Assembly: GCF_030506255.1 (NCBI RefSeq)
Contig: NZ_CP113431.1
Span: 1,178,001-1,242,000 of the forward strand
DNA length: 64,000 bases
Source of the DNA: Nocardioides sp. Arc9.136
Lineage (GTDB): Bacteria > Actinomycetota > Actinomycetes > Propionibacteriales > Nocardioidaceae
Reading direction: 5' to 3'
Positions within the stretch are counted from its first letter, which is position 1. Each line of letters opens with the position of its first letter. Made by a program: the position numbers and the translations under genes. The notes beneath the pieces are model-generated. The model was not told the DNA's origin. It was given only the letters and a program-made list of their open reading frames with translations, and searched no databases. Below, piece after piece: positions 34,565-44,836 of this stretch.

Positions 34565-35578
34565 GTGCGCCGCACCCGGACCCGCGCCCTCGTCGCCACC
34601 CTCGCCACCTCCGCCCTCTTCCTGACCGCCTGCGGCGGGGGCGACGAGGGCTCCGGCGAGGGCGGCGCCGACCCGCAGAGCACGAGCGCCGGCTCGACGC
34701 TCGCCTCGACCTGGCCCCTCACCGGCCTGCCGGTCAAGGGCGACGACTCCGCGAGCCAGGACCACCCCGTGCTGGTGCTGAAGATGGACAACACCTCCTC
34801 CAGCGCACCCCAGGTCGGCCTCGGCTCCGCGGACCTGGTCGTCGAGGAGCTCGTCGAGGGCGGGATGACCCGGCTCGCGGCCTTCTTCTACTCCCGCATC
34901 CCGAGCGACGCCGGCCCGGTCCGGTCGATGCGGGCCAGCGACATCGGCATCGTCAGCCCGGTCGACGCCGCGATGGTGACCAGCGGCGCGGCGCCGATCA
35001 CGATCAAGCGGATCAACGGCGCCGGCATCAAGTTCTTCGGTGAGGGCGCGAAGGGCTTCTACCGCGCGAGCGGCCGCAGCGCGCCGTACAACCTGTTCAC
35101 CGACATGGCCGAGACCGCGACCCTGACCAAGGGCGGGGACCGTCCCGCGGACTACCTCTCCTGGGGCGAGGCGAAGGACCTGCCGAAGGGCAAGCCGGCG
35201 ACCTCGCTGGCGGCCAGCTTCGGCGGCAGCCACACCACGACCTGGTCCTTCCGCGACGGGGGCTACGTCAACGAGGGGACCTACGCCGCCGAGGGCGACG
35301 AGTTCCCCGCCGACACCGTGCTGGTGCTCCGGGTGGAGGTCGGCGACGCCGGCTACCGCGACCCCGCGGGCAACCCGGTCCCCGAGACCAAGCTCGAGGG
35401 CAAGGGCGAGGCGCTGCTCTTCCACGACGGCCGCGTCGTGCGGGGCACCTGGTCCAAGGACGCCCTCGACGCCCCGATCGAGCTCTCCACCAAGCAGGGC
35501 GAGCTCAAGGTCCCGGCGGGCCACACCTGGGTCGAGCTGGTCCCGCGCGAGGCGGGGAACGTCAGCTTCAGCCGCTGA
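34565..35578 (+). CDS. DUF3048 lipoprotein
   Basis: A 337-residue lipoprotein with a clear lipobox LTAC (Cys23) followed by a Gly/Glu/Ser tether. The body shows DUF3048 features: PLTGLPV, HPVLVLKMDNTSSSAPQVGLGSADLVVEELVEGGMTRLAAFFY and the C-terminal VPAGHTWVELVPR. Function unknown in all members I know. It has its own GGAG site before the GTG and a terminator upstream, so it is its own unit. Its 3' end overlaps the convergent TetR gene by 11 bp. Confidence 0.9.
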   Translation: MRRTRTRALVATLATSALFLTACGGGDEGSGEGGADPQSTSAGSTLASTWPLTGLPVKGDDSASQDHPVLVLKMDNTSSSAPQVGLGSADLVVEELVEGGMTRLAAFFYSRIPSDAGPVRSMRASDIGIVSPVDAAMVTSGAAPITIKRINGAGIKFFGEGAKGFYRASGRSAPYNLFTDMAETATLTKGGDRPADYLSWGEAKDLPKGKPATSLAASFGGSHTTTWSFRDGGYVNEGTYAAEGDEFPADTVLVLRVEVGDAGYRDPAGNPVPETKLEGKGEALLFHDGRVVRGTWSKDALDAPIELSTKQGELKVPAGHTWVELVPREAGNVSFSR

Positions 35579-36311
35579 CCGGGCGGCCGGCGGCGTCCCC
35601 GCCGGCCGCGTCCGTGGCGCCCGGCAGCGGGACGCCCGCGGTCGCGAGGGCCTGGAAGCCCTGGAGGATGAAGGCGATCGCGGTCTCCACGCGCTCGGCG
35701 GCGGCGATCGGGTCGTCGGCGCTGGAGACCGACTCCCCGGCCGAGGACATCGCGCCGAAGAAGATCCGCGCGAACGTCTGGAGCATGTCCTCCTCGAGCT
35801 CCCAGGTACCGGCGCTGAGCACCGACCGGACGATCTCGAGGACGTTGGCGAACGTCGAGCGCTCCTCCTGCTCGCGGAAGCGCTCGTAGCCGAGGACCGA
35901 CGGGCCCTCCTGGATGACGATCCGGCGGTAGCGCGGCTCCTGCACCACCGCGAGGAACGCCTGCAGGCCGGCCAGCGCCTTGTCCCACGGGTCCTTCTGC
36001 CCGCGCAGCGCCTTCTGGATCGCCCGGGAGGCGTCGGCCTCCACCCGCTCGAAGACGGCCTCGAACAGCGCCTGCTTGCCGCTGAAGTGGTGGTAGAGCG
36101 CGCCTTTGGTCACCTGCGCGCCGGCCACGATCGTGTCGAGCGACGCCGCGGCGTACCCGTGGTCGGTGAAGAGCTCCTCGGCCACGTCGACCAGCGCCCG
36201 CTTGGTGGAGGCGGAGTACTGCTGGCGGCGGCTGCCGCCGGTGACGCCCGGCACGGCCGGGACCTTCGGCACCTTCGGCACCAGCTTGGAGACGCTCGGC
36301 TTCGGTGGCAT
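35568..36311 (-). CDS. TetR-family regulator
   Basis: A 247-residue repressor. A basic 30-residue extension precedes the HTH domain (RALVDVAEELFTDHGYAAASLDTIVAGAQVTKGALYHHFSGKQALFEAVF). The C-terminal ligand domain has no recognisable specificity. Its start is set by TAAACT 6 nt before the ATG. The intergenic DNA to the divergent gene contains three 15-bp operator-like palindromes, so it most likely represses that gene and perhaps itself. Confidence 0.9.
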   Translation of the reverse strand: MPPKPSVSKLVPKVPKVPAVPGVTGGSRRQQYSASTKRALVDVAEELFTDHGYAAASLDTIVAGAQVTKGALYHHFSGKQALFEAVFERVEADASRAIQKALRGQKDPWDKALAGLQAFLAVVQEPRYRRIVIQEGPSVLGYERFREQEERSTFANVLEIVRSVLSAGTWELEEDMLQTFARIFFGAMSSAGESVSSADDPIAAAERVETAIAFILQGFQALATAGVPLPGATDAAGGDAAGRPVSG

Positions 36312-36317
36312 CCCGGC

Positions 36318-36323
36318 AGTTTA
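36318..36323 (-). promoter_or_regulatory. -10 box of leaderless tetR gene
   Basis: TAAACT on the minus strand ends 6 nt before the ATG at 36311. Confidence 0.55.
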
Positions 36324-36371
36324 GGCACCCGGCGGCGCCGCGGGTGGCCGGGATCACCCGCTGCGTCGTTG

Positions 36372-36418
36372 CATACCGCGAGTATGGCTCCGTACTGTGG
36401 GTACGTACTCACGGTATG
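36372..36418 (+). promoter_or_regulatory. three 15-bp TetR-operator-like palindromes
   Basis: CATACCGCGAGTATG (36372-36386), CGTACTGTGGGTACG (36391-36405) and CGTACTCACGGTATG (36404-36418) each have 5-bp inverted arms around 5 bp; the first and third are close reverse complements. The last ends 24 nt before the gene at 36443, ideal for repression. Confidence 0.7.
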
Positions 36419-36442
36419 TGAGGCCCTTCGAAGGAGCAGACC

Positions 36443-37009
36443 ATGACCTGGACTTCCTTTCACCACCGCGGAGAGATCCTGCGCTCCGTCATCCGCACCG
36501 CCGACCAGCGCCGCGACGGCCTCCTCCCGATGGGCGTCACCGGCGTCCGCGAGACCATCGGCGACGAGCTGTCGCTGTACGGCGCCCTGTCGCTGCGGTG
36601 GCACACCCGGCTCGCCGGGCGCATCGAGCGCGAGCTGCTGGACCAGCCGATGGACCTCGAGGGTGCGGTCATCAGCGCCTGGCGCACGCTCGCCGACGAG
36701 ATGCCCGGGGTCCGCGCGATCCTCGACCACTACCGCGAGCACCCCGTCGACGAGGCGATGGCTGCGGCCATCGCCAAGGCGACCCACAAGGAGCACGTCC
36801 TGCTCGCGGTCATGGCCGGCCGGGGGAGCGCGCACGACGGCCGCAGCGCCGCCCGTGCGGCCGCGGCCGGCGCGCGGATCGAGCAGCGGGCCCGCACCCT
36901 CAGCGCCGCCATCGCCGCCGCCCGGGGCGCGGACGGCGCCGGTCGCTTCGGCGCCCGTCCCTCGCTGCGGCACCGCCTGGGCCGGCTCAAGGCCGCGCTG
37001 GCGGCCTGA
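36443..37009 (+). CDS. hypothetical protein under TetR control
   Basis: A 188-residue soluble protein that I do not recognise. It appears wholly helical, with Ala/Arg-rich C-terminal helices and no membrane segment, signal peptide or catalytic motif; MTWTSFHHRGEILRSVI is the N-terminus. AAGGAG lies 7 nt before the ATG. The divergent TetR and triple operator suggest it is induced by a ligand of that regulator. Confidence 0.75.
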   Translation: MTWTSFHHRGEILRSVIRTADQRRDGLLPMGVTGVRETIGDELSLYGALSLRWHTRLAGRIERELLDQPMDLEGAVISAWRTLADEMPGVRAILDHYREHPVDEAMAAAIAKATHKEHVLLAVMAGRGSAHDGRSAARAAAAGARIEQRARTLSAAIAAARGADGAGRFGARPSLRHRLGRLKAALAA

Positions 37010-37064
37010 GGCCCGGTGCGCCCGGGGCATCGCTGGCTCGCCCGCGGTGCGCCATAGTGGAGTG

Positions 37065-37622
37065 GTGAGCGAGCTGCGCGCGGGGAACCTGCTGGTGGCC
37101 ACCCCTGCCCTGCTCGACCCGAACTTCGCGGAGTCCGTCGTCCTGCTGCTCGACGTCGACGCCGGTGGGGCGCTCGGCGTCGTGGTCAACCGCCCCTCGC
37201 CCGTCCCGGTCTCGGAGGTGCTGGGGAGCTGGGGCGAGGTGGTGGCCGAGCCCGAGGTCCTCTTCCAGGGCGGTCCGGTCGGCCCCGAGGGGGCGCTGGC
37301 GGTCGCGCTCCTGCGCGACGCCGAGGACGCCCCAGTCGGCTTCCGCGAGGTCGAGGGGCGGCTCGGCCTGCTCGACCTGGACACGCCGATGGAGCTCATC
37401 GACGGCACGCTCGTCGGCCTGCGCATCTTCGCCGGGTACGCCGGCTGGGGATCCGGCCAGCTCGAGGCCGAGATCGATGAGGGCAGCTGGTACGTCGTGC
37501 CGGGGGAGCCCCGGGACGCGTTCCGGCTCGACCCCACCGGGCTCTGGCGCGACGTGCTGCGCCGCCAGCCCGGCGAGATGGCGTGGCACTCCACGCGACC
37601 GGTCGACCCCGACCTCAACTAG
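37065..37622 (+). CDS. YqgE/AlgH-family protein
   Basis: A 185-residue member of the YqgE/AlgH (DUF179) family. Characteristic are GNLLVATPALLDPNFAESVVLL, GALGVVVNRP, LFQGGPV and RIFAGYAGWGSGQLEAEI. The biochemical role of the family is unsettled. A CATAGT box ends 6 nt before the GTG, suggesting a leaderless message. Confidence 0.92.
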   Translation: MSELRAGNLLVATPALLDPNFAESVVLLLDVDAGGALGVVVNRPSPVPVSEVLGSWGEVVAEPEVLFQGGPVGPEGALAVALLRDAEDAPVGFREVEGRLGLLDLDTPMELIDGTLVGLRIFAGYAGWGSGQLEAEIDEGSWYVVPGEPRDAFRLDPTGLWRDVLRRQPGEMAWHSTRPVDPDLN

Positions 37623-37678
37623 GCCCCTCCCATGCTCCGGGCATCCCCGCGGCTGCCTCGTCCACGTCGTTCCTGACG

Positions 37679-37684
37679 TAGGCT
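37679..37684 (+). promoter_or_regulatory. -10 box of leaderless gene 37691
   Basis: TAGGCT ends 6 nt before the GTG at 37691. Confidence 0.55.
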
Positions 37685-37690
37685 GGCCCC

Positions 37691-37960
37691 GTGAGCCAGA
37701 TCGGATTCGGGACCGGCACCGCCGTCGACGAGCGGGTCCGGGAGGACCAGCGCACCGTCCCCACCGACGACGGTGACCACGAGCGGTTCTCCCACTACGT
37801 GGAGAAGGACAAGCTCACCGAGGCGATGGTCATGGGCACCCCCGTCGTCGCACTCTGCGGGAAGGTGTGGGTGCCCAGCCGCGCCCCGGAGAAGTTCCCG
37901 GTCTGCCCCGACTGCAAGGAAGCCTGGGAGAGCATGCGCGACGACTCGGACGACGAGTGA
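37691..37960 (+). CDS. DUF3039 protein
   Basis: An 89-residue small protein with an acidic tail. The DUF3039 core is HYVEKDKLTEAMVMGTPVVALCGKVWVP followed by VCPDCKEAW; the Cys residues (LCGK, CPDC) could form a zinc site. Function unknown. The stop overlaps the helicase start by 4 bp, a pairing that argues for a shared role. Confidence 0.9.
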   Translation: MSQIGFGTGTAVDERVREDQRTVPTDDGDHERFSHYVEKDKLTEAMVMGTPVVALCGKVWVPSRAPEKFPVCPDCKEAWESMRDDSDDE

Positions 37961-39792
37961 CCGGACGGCACGACCGCCCGACCGACCGCTCCAGCACCCA
38001 GCAGACCGAGGACCTCACCCTCACGCCGGCCCTGAGCCCGGCGTGGCCCGAGCGCGCCGCCTGGGGCACTGCGCCGTCGCTGCGCGCCTGGCAGCAGGCG
38101 GCGATGACGAAGTACTTCGCCGAGCAGCCGCGCGACTTCCTCGCGGTCGCGACGCCGGGCGCGGGCAAGACGACGTTCGCGCTGTCGGTGGCCTCCGAGC
38201 TCCTCGGCCGGCGCATCGTGGACCGGATCATCGTCGTCGCGCCCACCGAGCACCTGAAGCTGCAGTGGGCCGAGGCCGCCGCCCGTGCCGGCATCCCGAT
38301 CGACCCGACGTACGCCGCGGGCAAGGGCAAGACCTCCGGTGACTTCGTCGGCGTCGCGGTCACCTACGCCGGTGTCGCGGTCAACCCGCTGGCGATGCGG
38401 ATCCGCGCCGAGCGGTTCAAGACGCTGGTCATCCTCGACGAGGTCCACCACGCCGGCGACGCGCTGTCGTGGGGCGAAGGCGTGCGCGAGGCCTTCGAGC
38501 CCGCCGCGAGGCGCCTGGCGCTGACCGGCACGCCGTTCCGCTCCGACATCAACCCGATCCCGTTCGTCACCTACGCGCCCGGGGCCGACGGCGTCCCGCG
38601 CTCGGTCGCCGACTACACCTACGGCTACGCCCACGCGCTGGCCGACCACGTCGTGCGGCCGGTGCTGTTCATGGCGTACTCCGGCGAGATGCAGTGGCGC
38701 ACGCGCGCCGGCGACGAGATCTCCGCCCGGCTCGGGGAGCCGCTGACCAAGGACCTCACCAACCAGGCGCTGCGCACGGCGCTGGACCCGAACGGGTCGT
38801 GGATGCCGTCGGTGCTGGCCGCGGCGGACAAGCGGCTCTCGGAGGTACGTCGCCACGTGCCCGACGCCGGCGGCCTGGTGATCGCCACCGACCAGGACAG
38901 CGCCCGCGCCTACGCCAAGCTGCTCAAGCAGATCACCGGCGAGTCGCCGGTCGTCGTGCTCTCCGACGAGAAGCTGGCCTCGAAGAAGATCTCGGCGTTC
39001 ACCGACAGCGACGACCGCTGGATGGTCGCGGTCCGCATGGTCTCCGAGGGCGTCGACGTCCCCCGCCTGGCGGTCGGCGTCTACGCGACCACGACGTCGA
39101 CGCCGCTGTTCTTCGCCCAGGCCGTGGGCCGCTTCGTGCGGGCCCGGGCCCGGGGCGAGACGGCCTCGGTCTTCCTGCCCTCGGCGCCGTCGCTGCTCGG
39201 CTTCGCCTCCGAGATGGAGGTCGAGCGCGACCACGTGCTCGGGCGCAAGGTCACCGACGAGGGCGACATCTTCGCCGCCGAGGACGAGCTGCTGGCCCGG
39301 GCCAACGAGAGCGAGTCGGCGTCCGCGGAGCTGGAGATGTCCTTCGAGGCGCTCGGCTCGGAGGCACGCTTCGACCGCGTCCTCTTCGACGGCGGCGAGT
39401 GGGGTCACGCCGGCGAGGTGCAGGTCGGCTCGGAGGAGGAGATGGACTTCCTCGGCATCCCGGGCCTGCTCGAGCCCGACCAGATGCGCGAGCTGCTGCG
39501 CCAGCGGCAGAGCGACCGCGCGCGCAAGCAGAAGGCGGTCGCCACCCCGGCCGAGGCCGCCGGCGACTCCGTCGCGCAGCTGAGCACGCACGAGCAGCTC
39601 GCCGTGCTCCGCCGCGAGCTCAACGGCCTGGTCGCCGCCTGGCACCACCGCACCGGCCAGGCCCACGGCATCACCCACGCGGCCCTGCGCAAGGAGTGCG
39701 GCGGCCCGGCGGCCGCCGTCGCGAACGCCGAGCAGCTCCACGCCCGGATCGACCGGCTCCGCGAGTGGGCGGCGACGCGGAAGTCTTCCTGA
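37957..39792 (+). CDS. DEAD/DEAH-type superfamily 2 helicase
   Basis: A 611-residue SF2 helicase. Motif I is ATPGAGKTTFA, motif II DEVHH, motif III ALTGTPFRS, and in the second RecA domain VSEGVDVPRL and QAVGRFVRARA are motifs V and VI. A C-terminal region of about 150 residues, acidic then Arg-rich, is not one I recognise. It looks like a DNA helicase of the restriction/repair clade; no nuclease domain or partner is present, only the DUF3039 gene it overlaps by 4 bp. GTG start set by that overlap. Confidence 0.9.
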   Translation: MTGRHDRPTDRSSTQQTEDLTLTPALSPAWPERAAWGTAPSLRAWQQAAMTKYFAEQPRDFLAVATPGAGKTTFALSVASELLGRRIVDRIIVVAPTEHLKLQWAEAAARAGIPIDPTYAAGKGKTSGDFVGVAVTYAGVAVNPLAMRIRAERFKTLVILDEVHHAGDALSWGEGVREAFEPAARRLALTGTPFRSDINPIPFVTYAPGADGVPRSVADYTYGYAHALADHVVRPVLFMAYSGEMQWRTRAGDEISARLGEPLTKDLTNQALRTALDPNGSWMPSVLAAADKRLSEVRRHVPDAGGLVIATDQDSARAYAKLLKQITGESPVVVLSDEKLASKKISAFTDSDDRWMVAVRMVSEGVDVPRLAVGVYATTTSTPLFFAQAVGRFVRARARGETASVFLPSAPSLLGFASEMEVERDHVLGRKVTDEGDIFAAEDELLARANESESASAELEMSFEALGSEARFDRVLFDGGEWGHAGEVQVGSEEEMDFLGIPGLLEPDQMRELLRQRQSDRARKQKAVATPAEAAGDSVAQLSTHEQLAVLRRELNGLVAAWHHRTGQAHGITHAALRKECGGPAAAVANAEQLHARIDRLREWAATRKSS

Positions 39793-39803
39793 GGCTCGCG
39801 TCT

Positions 39804-39975
39804 GCCGGGGTAGTCCGGCACGGGTGCGCCCTTCGCCGGGGTAGTCCGGCACGTCTGCGTCCTTCGCCGGGTAGTCCGGCACGGGTGCGCCCTTCGGCCG
39901 ACCTCCAAGGGCGCGCACGTGGCGGACTACCCCGCCGAGCCCACCAAGGGCTCGTGCGTGCCGGACTACCCCGCC
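39804..39975. repeat. five-unit direct and inverted repeat cluster
   Basis: Three head-to-tail units (39804-39834, 39835-39865, 39866-39895) share the core GGGTAGTCCGGCACG followed by a CCCTTC-type end. Two more units lie in opposite orientation (39907-39936, 39946-39975; core GGACTACCCCGCC). Left and right units can pair to long alternative hairpins. It fills most of the gap between the helicase and the iclR gene. Confidence 0.9.
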
Positions 39976-40013
39976 GCGGGCCCAGGAGAGGCGCCGACCC
40001 GGCCGAGGGTCCC

Positions 40014-40019
40014 TAGGCT
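40014..40019 (+). promoter_or_regulatory. -10 box of leaderless iclR-type gene
   Basis: TAGGCT ends 6 nt before the GTG at 40026. Confidence 0.55.
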
Positions 40020-40025
40020 GGCCCT

Positions 40026-40673
40026 GTGCCGGCCGAGACCTCCCAGACGCTCGACCGCGGGCTGCGCCTGCTCGGCCTGCTCGCCGGTGCGCCCGACGGG
40101 CTGACCGTCACCGAGGTCGCCGGCCGGCTGGAGGTGCCGCGCACCGTGGCGTACCGGCTGGTCAGCACGCTCGAGCAGCACGCCCTGGTCCGCCGGGACG
40201 GGCGGGGCCGGCTGCACGTCGGTCTCGGCGTCCTGCACCTGGCCTCGGCGGTGCAGCCGGTGGTGCGCGACCTGGCCGCCCCGGTGCTGCGCTCGCTCGC
40301 CGAGGCCGTCGGCTGCACCGCCCACCTGACCGTCGCCGAGGGCGAGGAGGCGCTGGCCCTGGCCGTGGTCGAGCCGTCCTGGACCGACTTCCACGTGGGG
40401 TACCGCGTCGGCTCCCGCCACCCCCTCGGCCAGGGCGCCGCCGGCCGGGCGATCCTGCTCGGGCGCGACCGCGACCCCGAGCGGCCCTCGTGGTGCGCGA
40501 CGTCGGGCGAGCTGCAGGCGGGCGCCCGCGGGCTCGCTGCGCCGGTGCTCGGCGTCGACGGCCTCGCCGCCAGCATCGGCATCGTGACCCTCGGTGACCT
40601 CGACGCCGACCGGGTCGGCCCGCGGGTCGTCGCCGCGGCCGGTGAGGTGGCGGAGCGGCTGCGGCTGGAGTGA
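40026..40673 (+). CDS. IclR-family regulator, compact
   Basis: A 215-residue regulator, about 35 residues shorter than usual. The N-terminal winged helix is TLDRGLRLLGLLAGAPDGLTVTEVAGRLEVPRTVAYRLVSTLE, and the effector domain shows LGQGAAGRAILLG and VLGVDGLAASIGIV. The region that normally follows GRAIL is reduced. IclR proteins govern catabolic operons; hppD for tyrosine breakdown is close, but a direct link is only a guess. Confidence 0.87.
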   Translation: MPAETSQTLDRGLRLLGLLAGAPDGLTVTEVAGRLEVPRTVAYRLVSTLEQHALVRRDGRGRLHVGLGVLHLASAVQPVVRDLAAPVLRSLAEAVGCTAHLTVAEGEEALALAVVEPSWTDFHVGYRVGSRHPLGQGAAGRAILLGRDRDPERPSWCATSGELQAGARGLAAPVLGVDGLAASIGIVTLGDLDADRVGPRVVAAAGEVAERLRLE

Positions 40674-40683
40674 GGCGGAAGCT

Positions 40684-42503
<1,820 letters not shown>

Positions 42504-42537
42504 CCCGCTCACCCCCACCCGGCGAGTGCCTGCGAGG

Positions 42538-43770
42538 TCAGCCCAGGTCGCCGACCAGCTCGGCCTCGGCCTCCGCCGGCGTGTGCGGGGCCGGGGCGTG
42601 CCTGGCCAGGGCGCGGCGCACGGTCGGCGTGCCGGCGAGCGCGATGACCACGCCGACGGCCACGGCGGCCGACCCGAACCAGAACGGCGCGTGCACGTCG
42701 ACGTGCTCGCCGAGCTTCAGCGCGACGTAGGGACCGACGGCGCCACCGGTGAACCGCAGGAAGGAGTACGCCGCGGAGGCGATCGGGCGCTCGACCGGGG
42801 CGGCGCCCATGACGGCCTCGGTGACCAGCGTGTTGGTCACGCCGAGGAACGCGCCGGCGACGACGATGCCGGTCGCGACGACCGGCTCGTGCTCGGCCAG
42901 CACCGCCATGGCGGCGAGGTCGGCGGCGAACAGCGCGAGCACGGCGACCAGCGTCGGCATCGTCCCGAACAGCCGCTGCAGCCACGGGGCCGCCACCACG
43001 GAGGTGAAGGCCAGCAGCAGGCCCCAGCCGAAGAACGTCCACCCGATGGCCATGATGTCGAACGTCGGCAGGGCGAACGGGCCGGCGGCCATCAGCGTGA
43101 AGAACCCGAGGTTGTAGCAGATCGCGACGAGCCCGATGAGCAGCAGCGCCGGGTGCTTGAGCGCGCGGAACGGGTCCAGCAGCGAGGTGCGCCGGCCCTG
43201 CGGGGGCGTGGTGGGCAGGAAGACCGCGGTGGCGACCAGCGCGATCGTCATGAGCACCGAGACGCCGAAGAACGGGCCGCGCCAGGACTGCTCGCCGAGC
43301 AGGCCGCCCACGAGCGGTCCGGAGGCGATGCCGAGGCCGAGGGCGGCCTCGAAGAGGATGATCGCCTGCGCGACCGAGCCCTTGGAGGAGCTCACGATGG
43401 TGGCCAGCGCCGTGGCCACGAAGAGCGCGTTGCCCAGGCCCCAGCCGGCACGGAAGCCGATGACCGCGCCGACGCTGTCGGAGGTGCCGGCGAGCCCGGC
43501 GAAGACGATGATCAGGACGAGCCCGGCCAGCAGCGTGCGCTTGGGGCCGATCCGGCTGGAGACCACGCCGGTGACGAGCATCGCGATGCCCATCACCGCC
43601 ATGTAGCTGGTGAACAGCAAGGAGACCTGGCTGGGCGTCGCCTCGAGCTGGGCGGCGATCTCCTTGAGGATCGGGTCGACGAGCCCGATGCCCATGAACG
43701 CGATGACGCAGGCGAACGCGACGGCCCACACCGCGCGTGGCTGCTTGAGGATCGAGGGTGAGGTGCTCAA
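42538..43770 (-). CDS. MFS transporter
   Basis: A 410-residue major facilitator transporter with twelve predicted helices. The loop 2-3 motif is SSRIGPKRTLLAG, a version of GxxxDRxGRR. Drug or metabolite efflux by the DHA1 type is likely. The start is a TTG at 43770, since GGAAGGAG lies 7 nt before it and the codon overlaps the marR stop by 4 bp (TTGA). Its regulator is thus co-translated. Confidence 0.9.
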   Translation of the reverse strand: MSTSPSILKQPRAVWAVAFACVIAFMGIGLVDPILKEIAAQLEATPSQVSLLFTSYMAVMGIAMLVTGVVSSRIGPKRTLLAGLVLIIVFAGLAGTSDSVGAVIGFRAGWGLGNALFVATALATIVSSSKGSVAQAIILFEAALGLGIASGPLVGGLLGEQSWRGPFFGVSVLMTIALVATAVFLPTTPPQGRRTSLLDPFRALKHPALLLIGLVAICYNLGFFTLMAAGPFALPTFDIMAIGWTFFGWGLLLAFTSVVAAPWLQRLFGTMPTLVAVLALFAADLAAMAVLAEHEPVVATGIVVAGAFLGVTNTLVTEAVMGAAPVERPIASAAYSFLRFTGGAVGPYVALKLGEHVDVHAPFWFGSAAVAVGVVIALAGTPTVRRALARHAPAPHTPAEAEAELVGDLG

Positions 43771-44234
43771 CGAGCAGCTCCTTCCGAGGACGGTGGTTCG
43801 AGGGGGGACTCGAGGAGGTCGCGGAGCACGGCGACGGCCGTGGCGACGTCCTCGGGGGTGCGGTGGGGGAGGGCGGCGAGCCGGGCGGCCACGGCCTCCC
43901 CGTGGGTACGGCGGATCCGGGCCAGCTCGTCGCGCCCGGCGGCGGTGAGGGTGACGACGCTCCCGCGGGCGTCGTCGGGGTTCGGCTGCTTGTCGACCCA
44001 CCCGCGCTCGGCGGCCGCGGCGACGGCGGCCGACATCGTGGGCTGCGAGCACCGGTCCAGGGCGGCCAGCCGGCTCACGCCCAGCGGCCCGTGCTCGTCG
44101 AGGATCGAGAGCAGCCGCACCGCTGCGGGCAGGTCGACCATGCGGCGTACGGCGCGGACGAGGCGGGCGGCATGGACGACGAGGTCGCTCGCCAGCTCCA
44201 GGTCGGCGTCGGTGATCCTGTCCACTCGCTCCAT
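43767..44234 (-). CDS. MarR-family regulator
   Basis: A 155-residue winged-helix regulator: VRLLSILDEHGPLGVSRLAALDRCSQPTMSAAVAAAAERGW is the DNA-binding region, then the wing NPDDARGSVVTLT. It is upstream of and overlapping the MFS gene, the standard form of a drug-efflux operon repressed by MarR. A perfect palindrome overlaps its own start region. Confidence 0.92.
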   Translation of the reverse strand: MERVDRITDADLELASDLVVHAARLVRAVRRMVDLPAAVRLLSILDEHGPLGVSRLAALDRCSQPTMSAAVAAAAERGWVDKQPNPDDARGSVVTLTAAGRDELARIRRTHGEAVAARLAALPHRTPEDVATAVAVLRDLLESPLEPPSSEGAAR

Positions 44235-44236
44235 CT

Positions 44237-44255
44237 TACATAGGCTTCCTATGTA
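44237..44255 (-). promoter_or_regulatory. MarR operator palindrome
   Basis: TACATAGG-CTT-CCTATGTA is perfectly symmetric (8-bp arms) and ends 2 nt before the marR ATG. AT-rich in a GC-rich context. Binding here would block the marR-MFS message. Confidence 0.8.
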
Positions 44256-44308
44256 TCGCGATGCGCGGCGGGGGTGATCTGCGGCACGGGGTGCGCCACG
44301 ATGGGCAC

Positions 44309-44836
44309 GTGCCGACGTACCTCGCCTTCCTGCGTGCCATCAACCTCGGGGCCAGGCGCAAGTTCCCGAAGGGCGAGATCGTCGCGGCCGTCGAGGGGCT
44401 CGGCTGGACCGACGTGCGGACCCACATCAACACCGGGAACGTGCGGTTCGACTGCCCGCTGCGGTCGCGGGCGAAGGTGGAGGCGGCGCTCGAGGAGGCG
44501 TTCCACGAGCGGGCCGGGTTCGAGGTGCCGACCATCGTGCTCACGCCCGCGGAGCTGCGGGCGGTAGCCGAGCACGCGGCGTCGTTCGACCACGACGGCC
44601 GCCACTACGTGTCGCTGCTCAAGGAGGAGCCGACACCCGAGACGGTGCGGCTGCTGGAGGCCGCCAGCACCGCGGAGGAGGTGGTGAGGGTGGGTGGCCG
44701 GGGGGTGCACCTGATGCTGGGTGAGAACTACCACGAGGCCCGGCTGACCAACGCGACCGTGGAGCGCCACCTCGGCGTCGCCACCAACCGCAACCGCACC
44801 GTGGTGGACGCGCTCGTGGCGAAGTGGTGCTCCTGA
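44309..44836 (+). CDS. DUF1697 protein
   Basis: A 175-residue protein of family DUF1697, seen in YLAFLRAINLGARRKFPKGEI, THINTGNVRFD and the end NRNRTVVDALVAKW. The activity of the family is not established. A CACGAT box ends 6 nt before the GTG. Confidence 0.92.
   Translation: MPTYLAFLRAINLGARRKFPKGEIVAAVEGLGWTDVRTHINTGNVRFDCPLRSRAKVEAALEEAFHERAGFEVPTIVLTPAELRAVAEHAASFDHDGRHYVSLLKEEPTPETVRLLEAASTAEEVVRVGGRGVHLMLGENYHEARLTNATVERHLGVATNRNRTVVDALVAKWCS

Noticed and set aside
36443..37009. Ferritin or DNA-binding function for the helical TetR-controlled protein
   Set aside because: No metal-ligand pattern or DNA-binding motif is visible; helical, basic C-terminus alone is not enough.
37691..39792. 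Phage-defence system formed by the DUF3039 protein and helicase
   Set aside because: No nuclease, methylase or other defence partner, base composition like the surroundings, and the flanks are housekeeping genes; the pair looks like resident chromosome.
39804..39975. CRISPR array
   Set aside because: Units abut without spacers, number only five, and change orientation; no cas gene is present.
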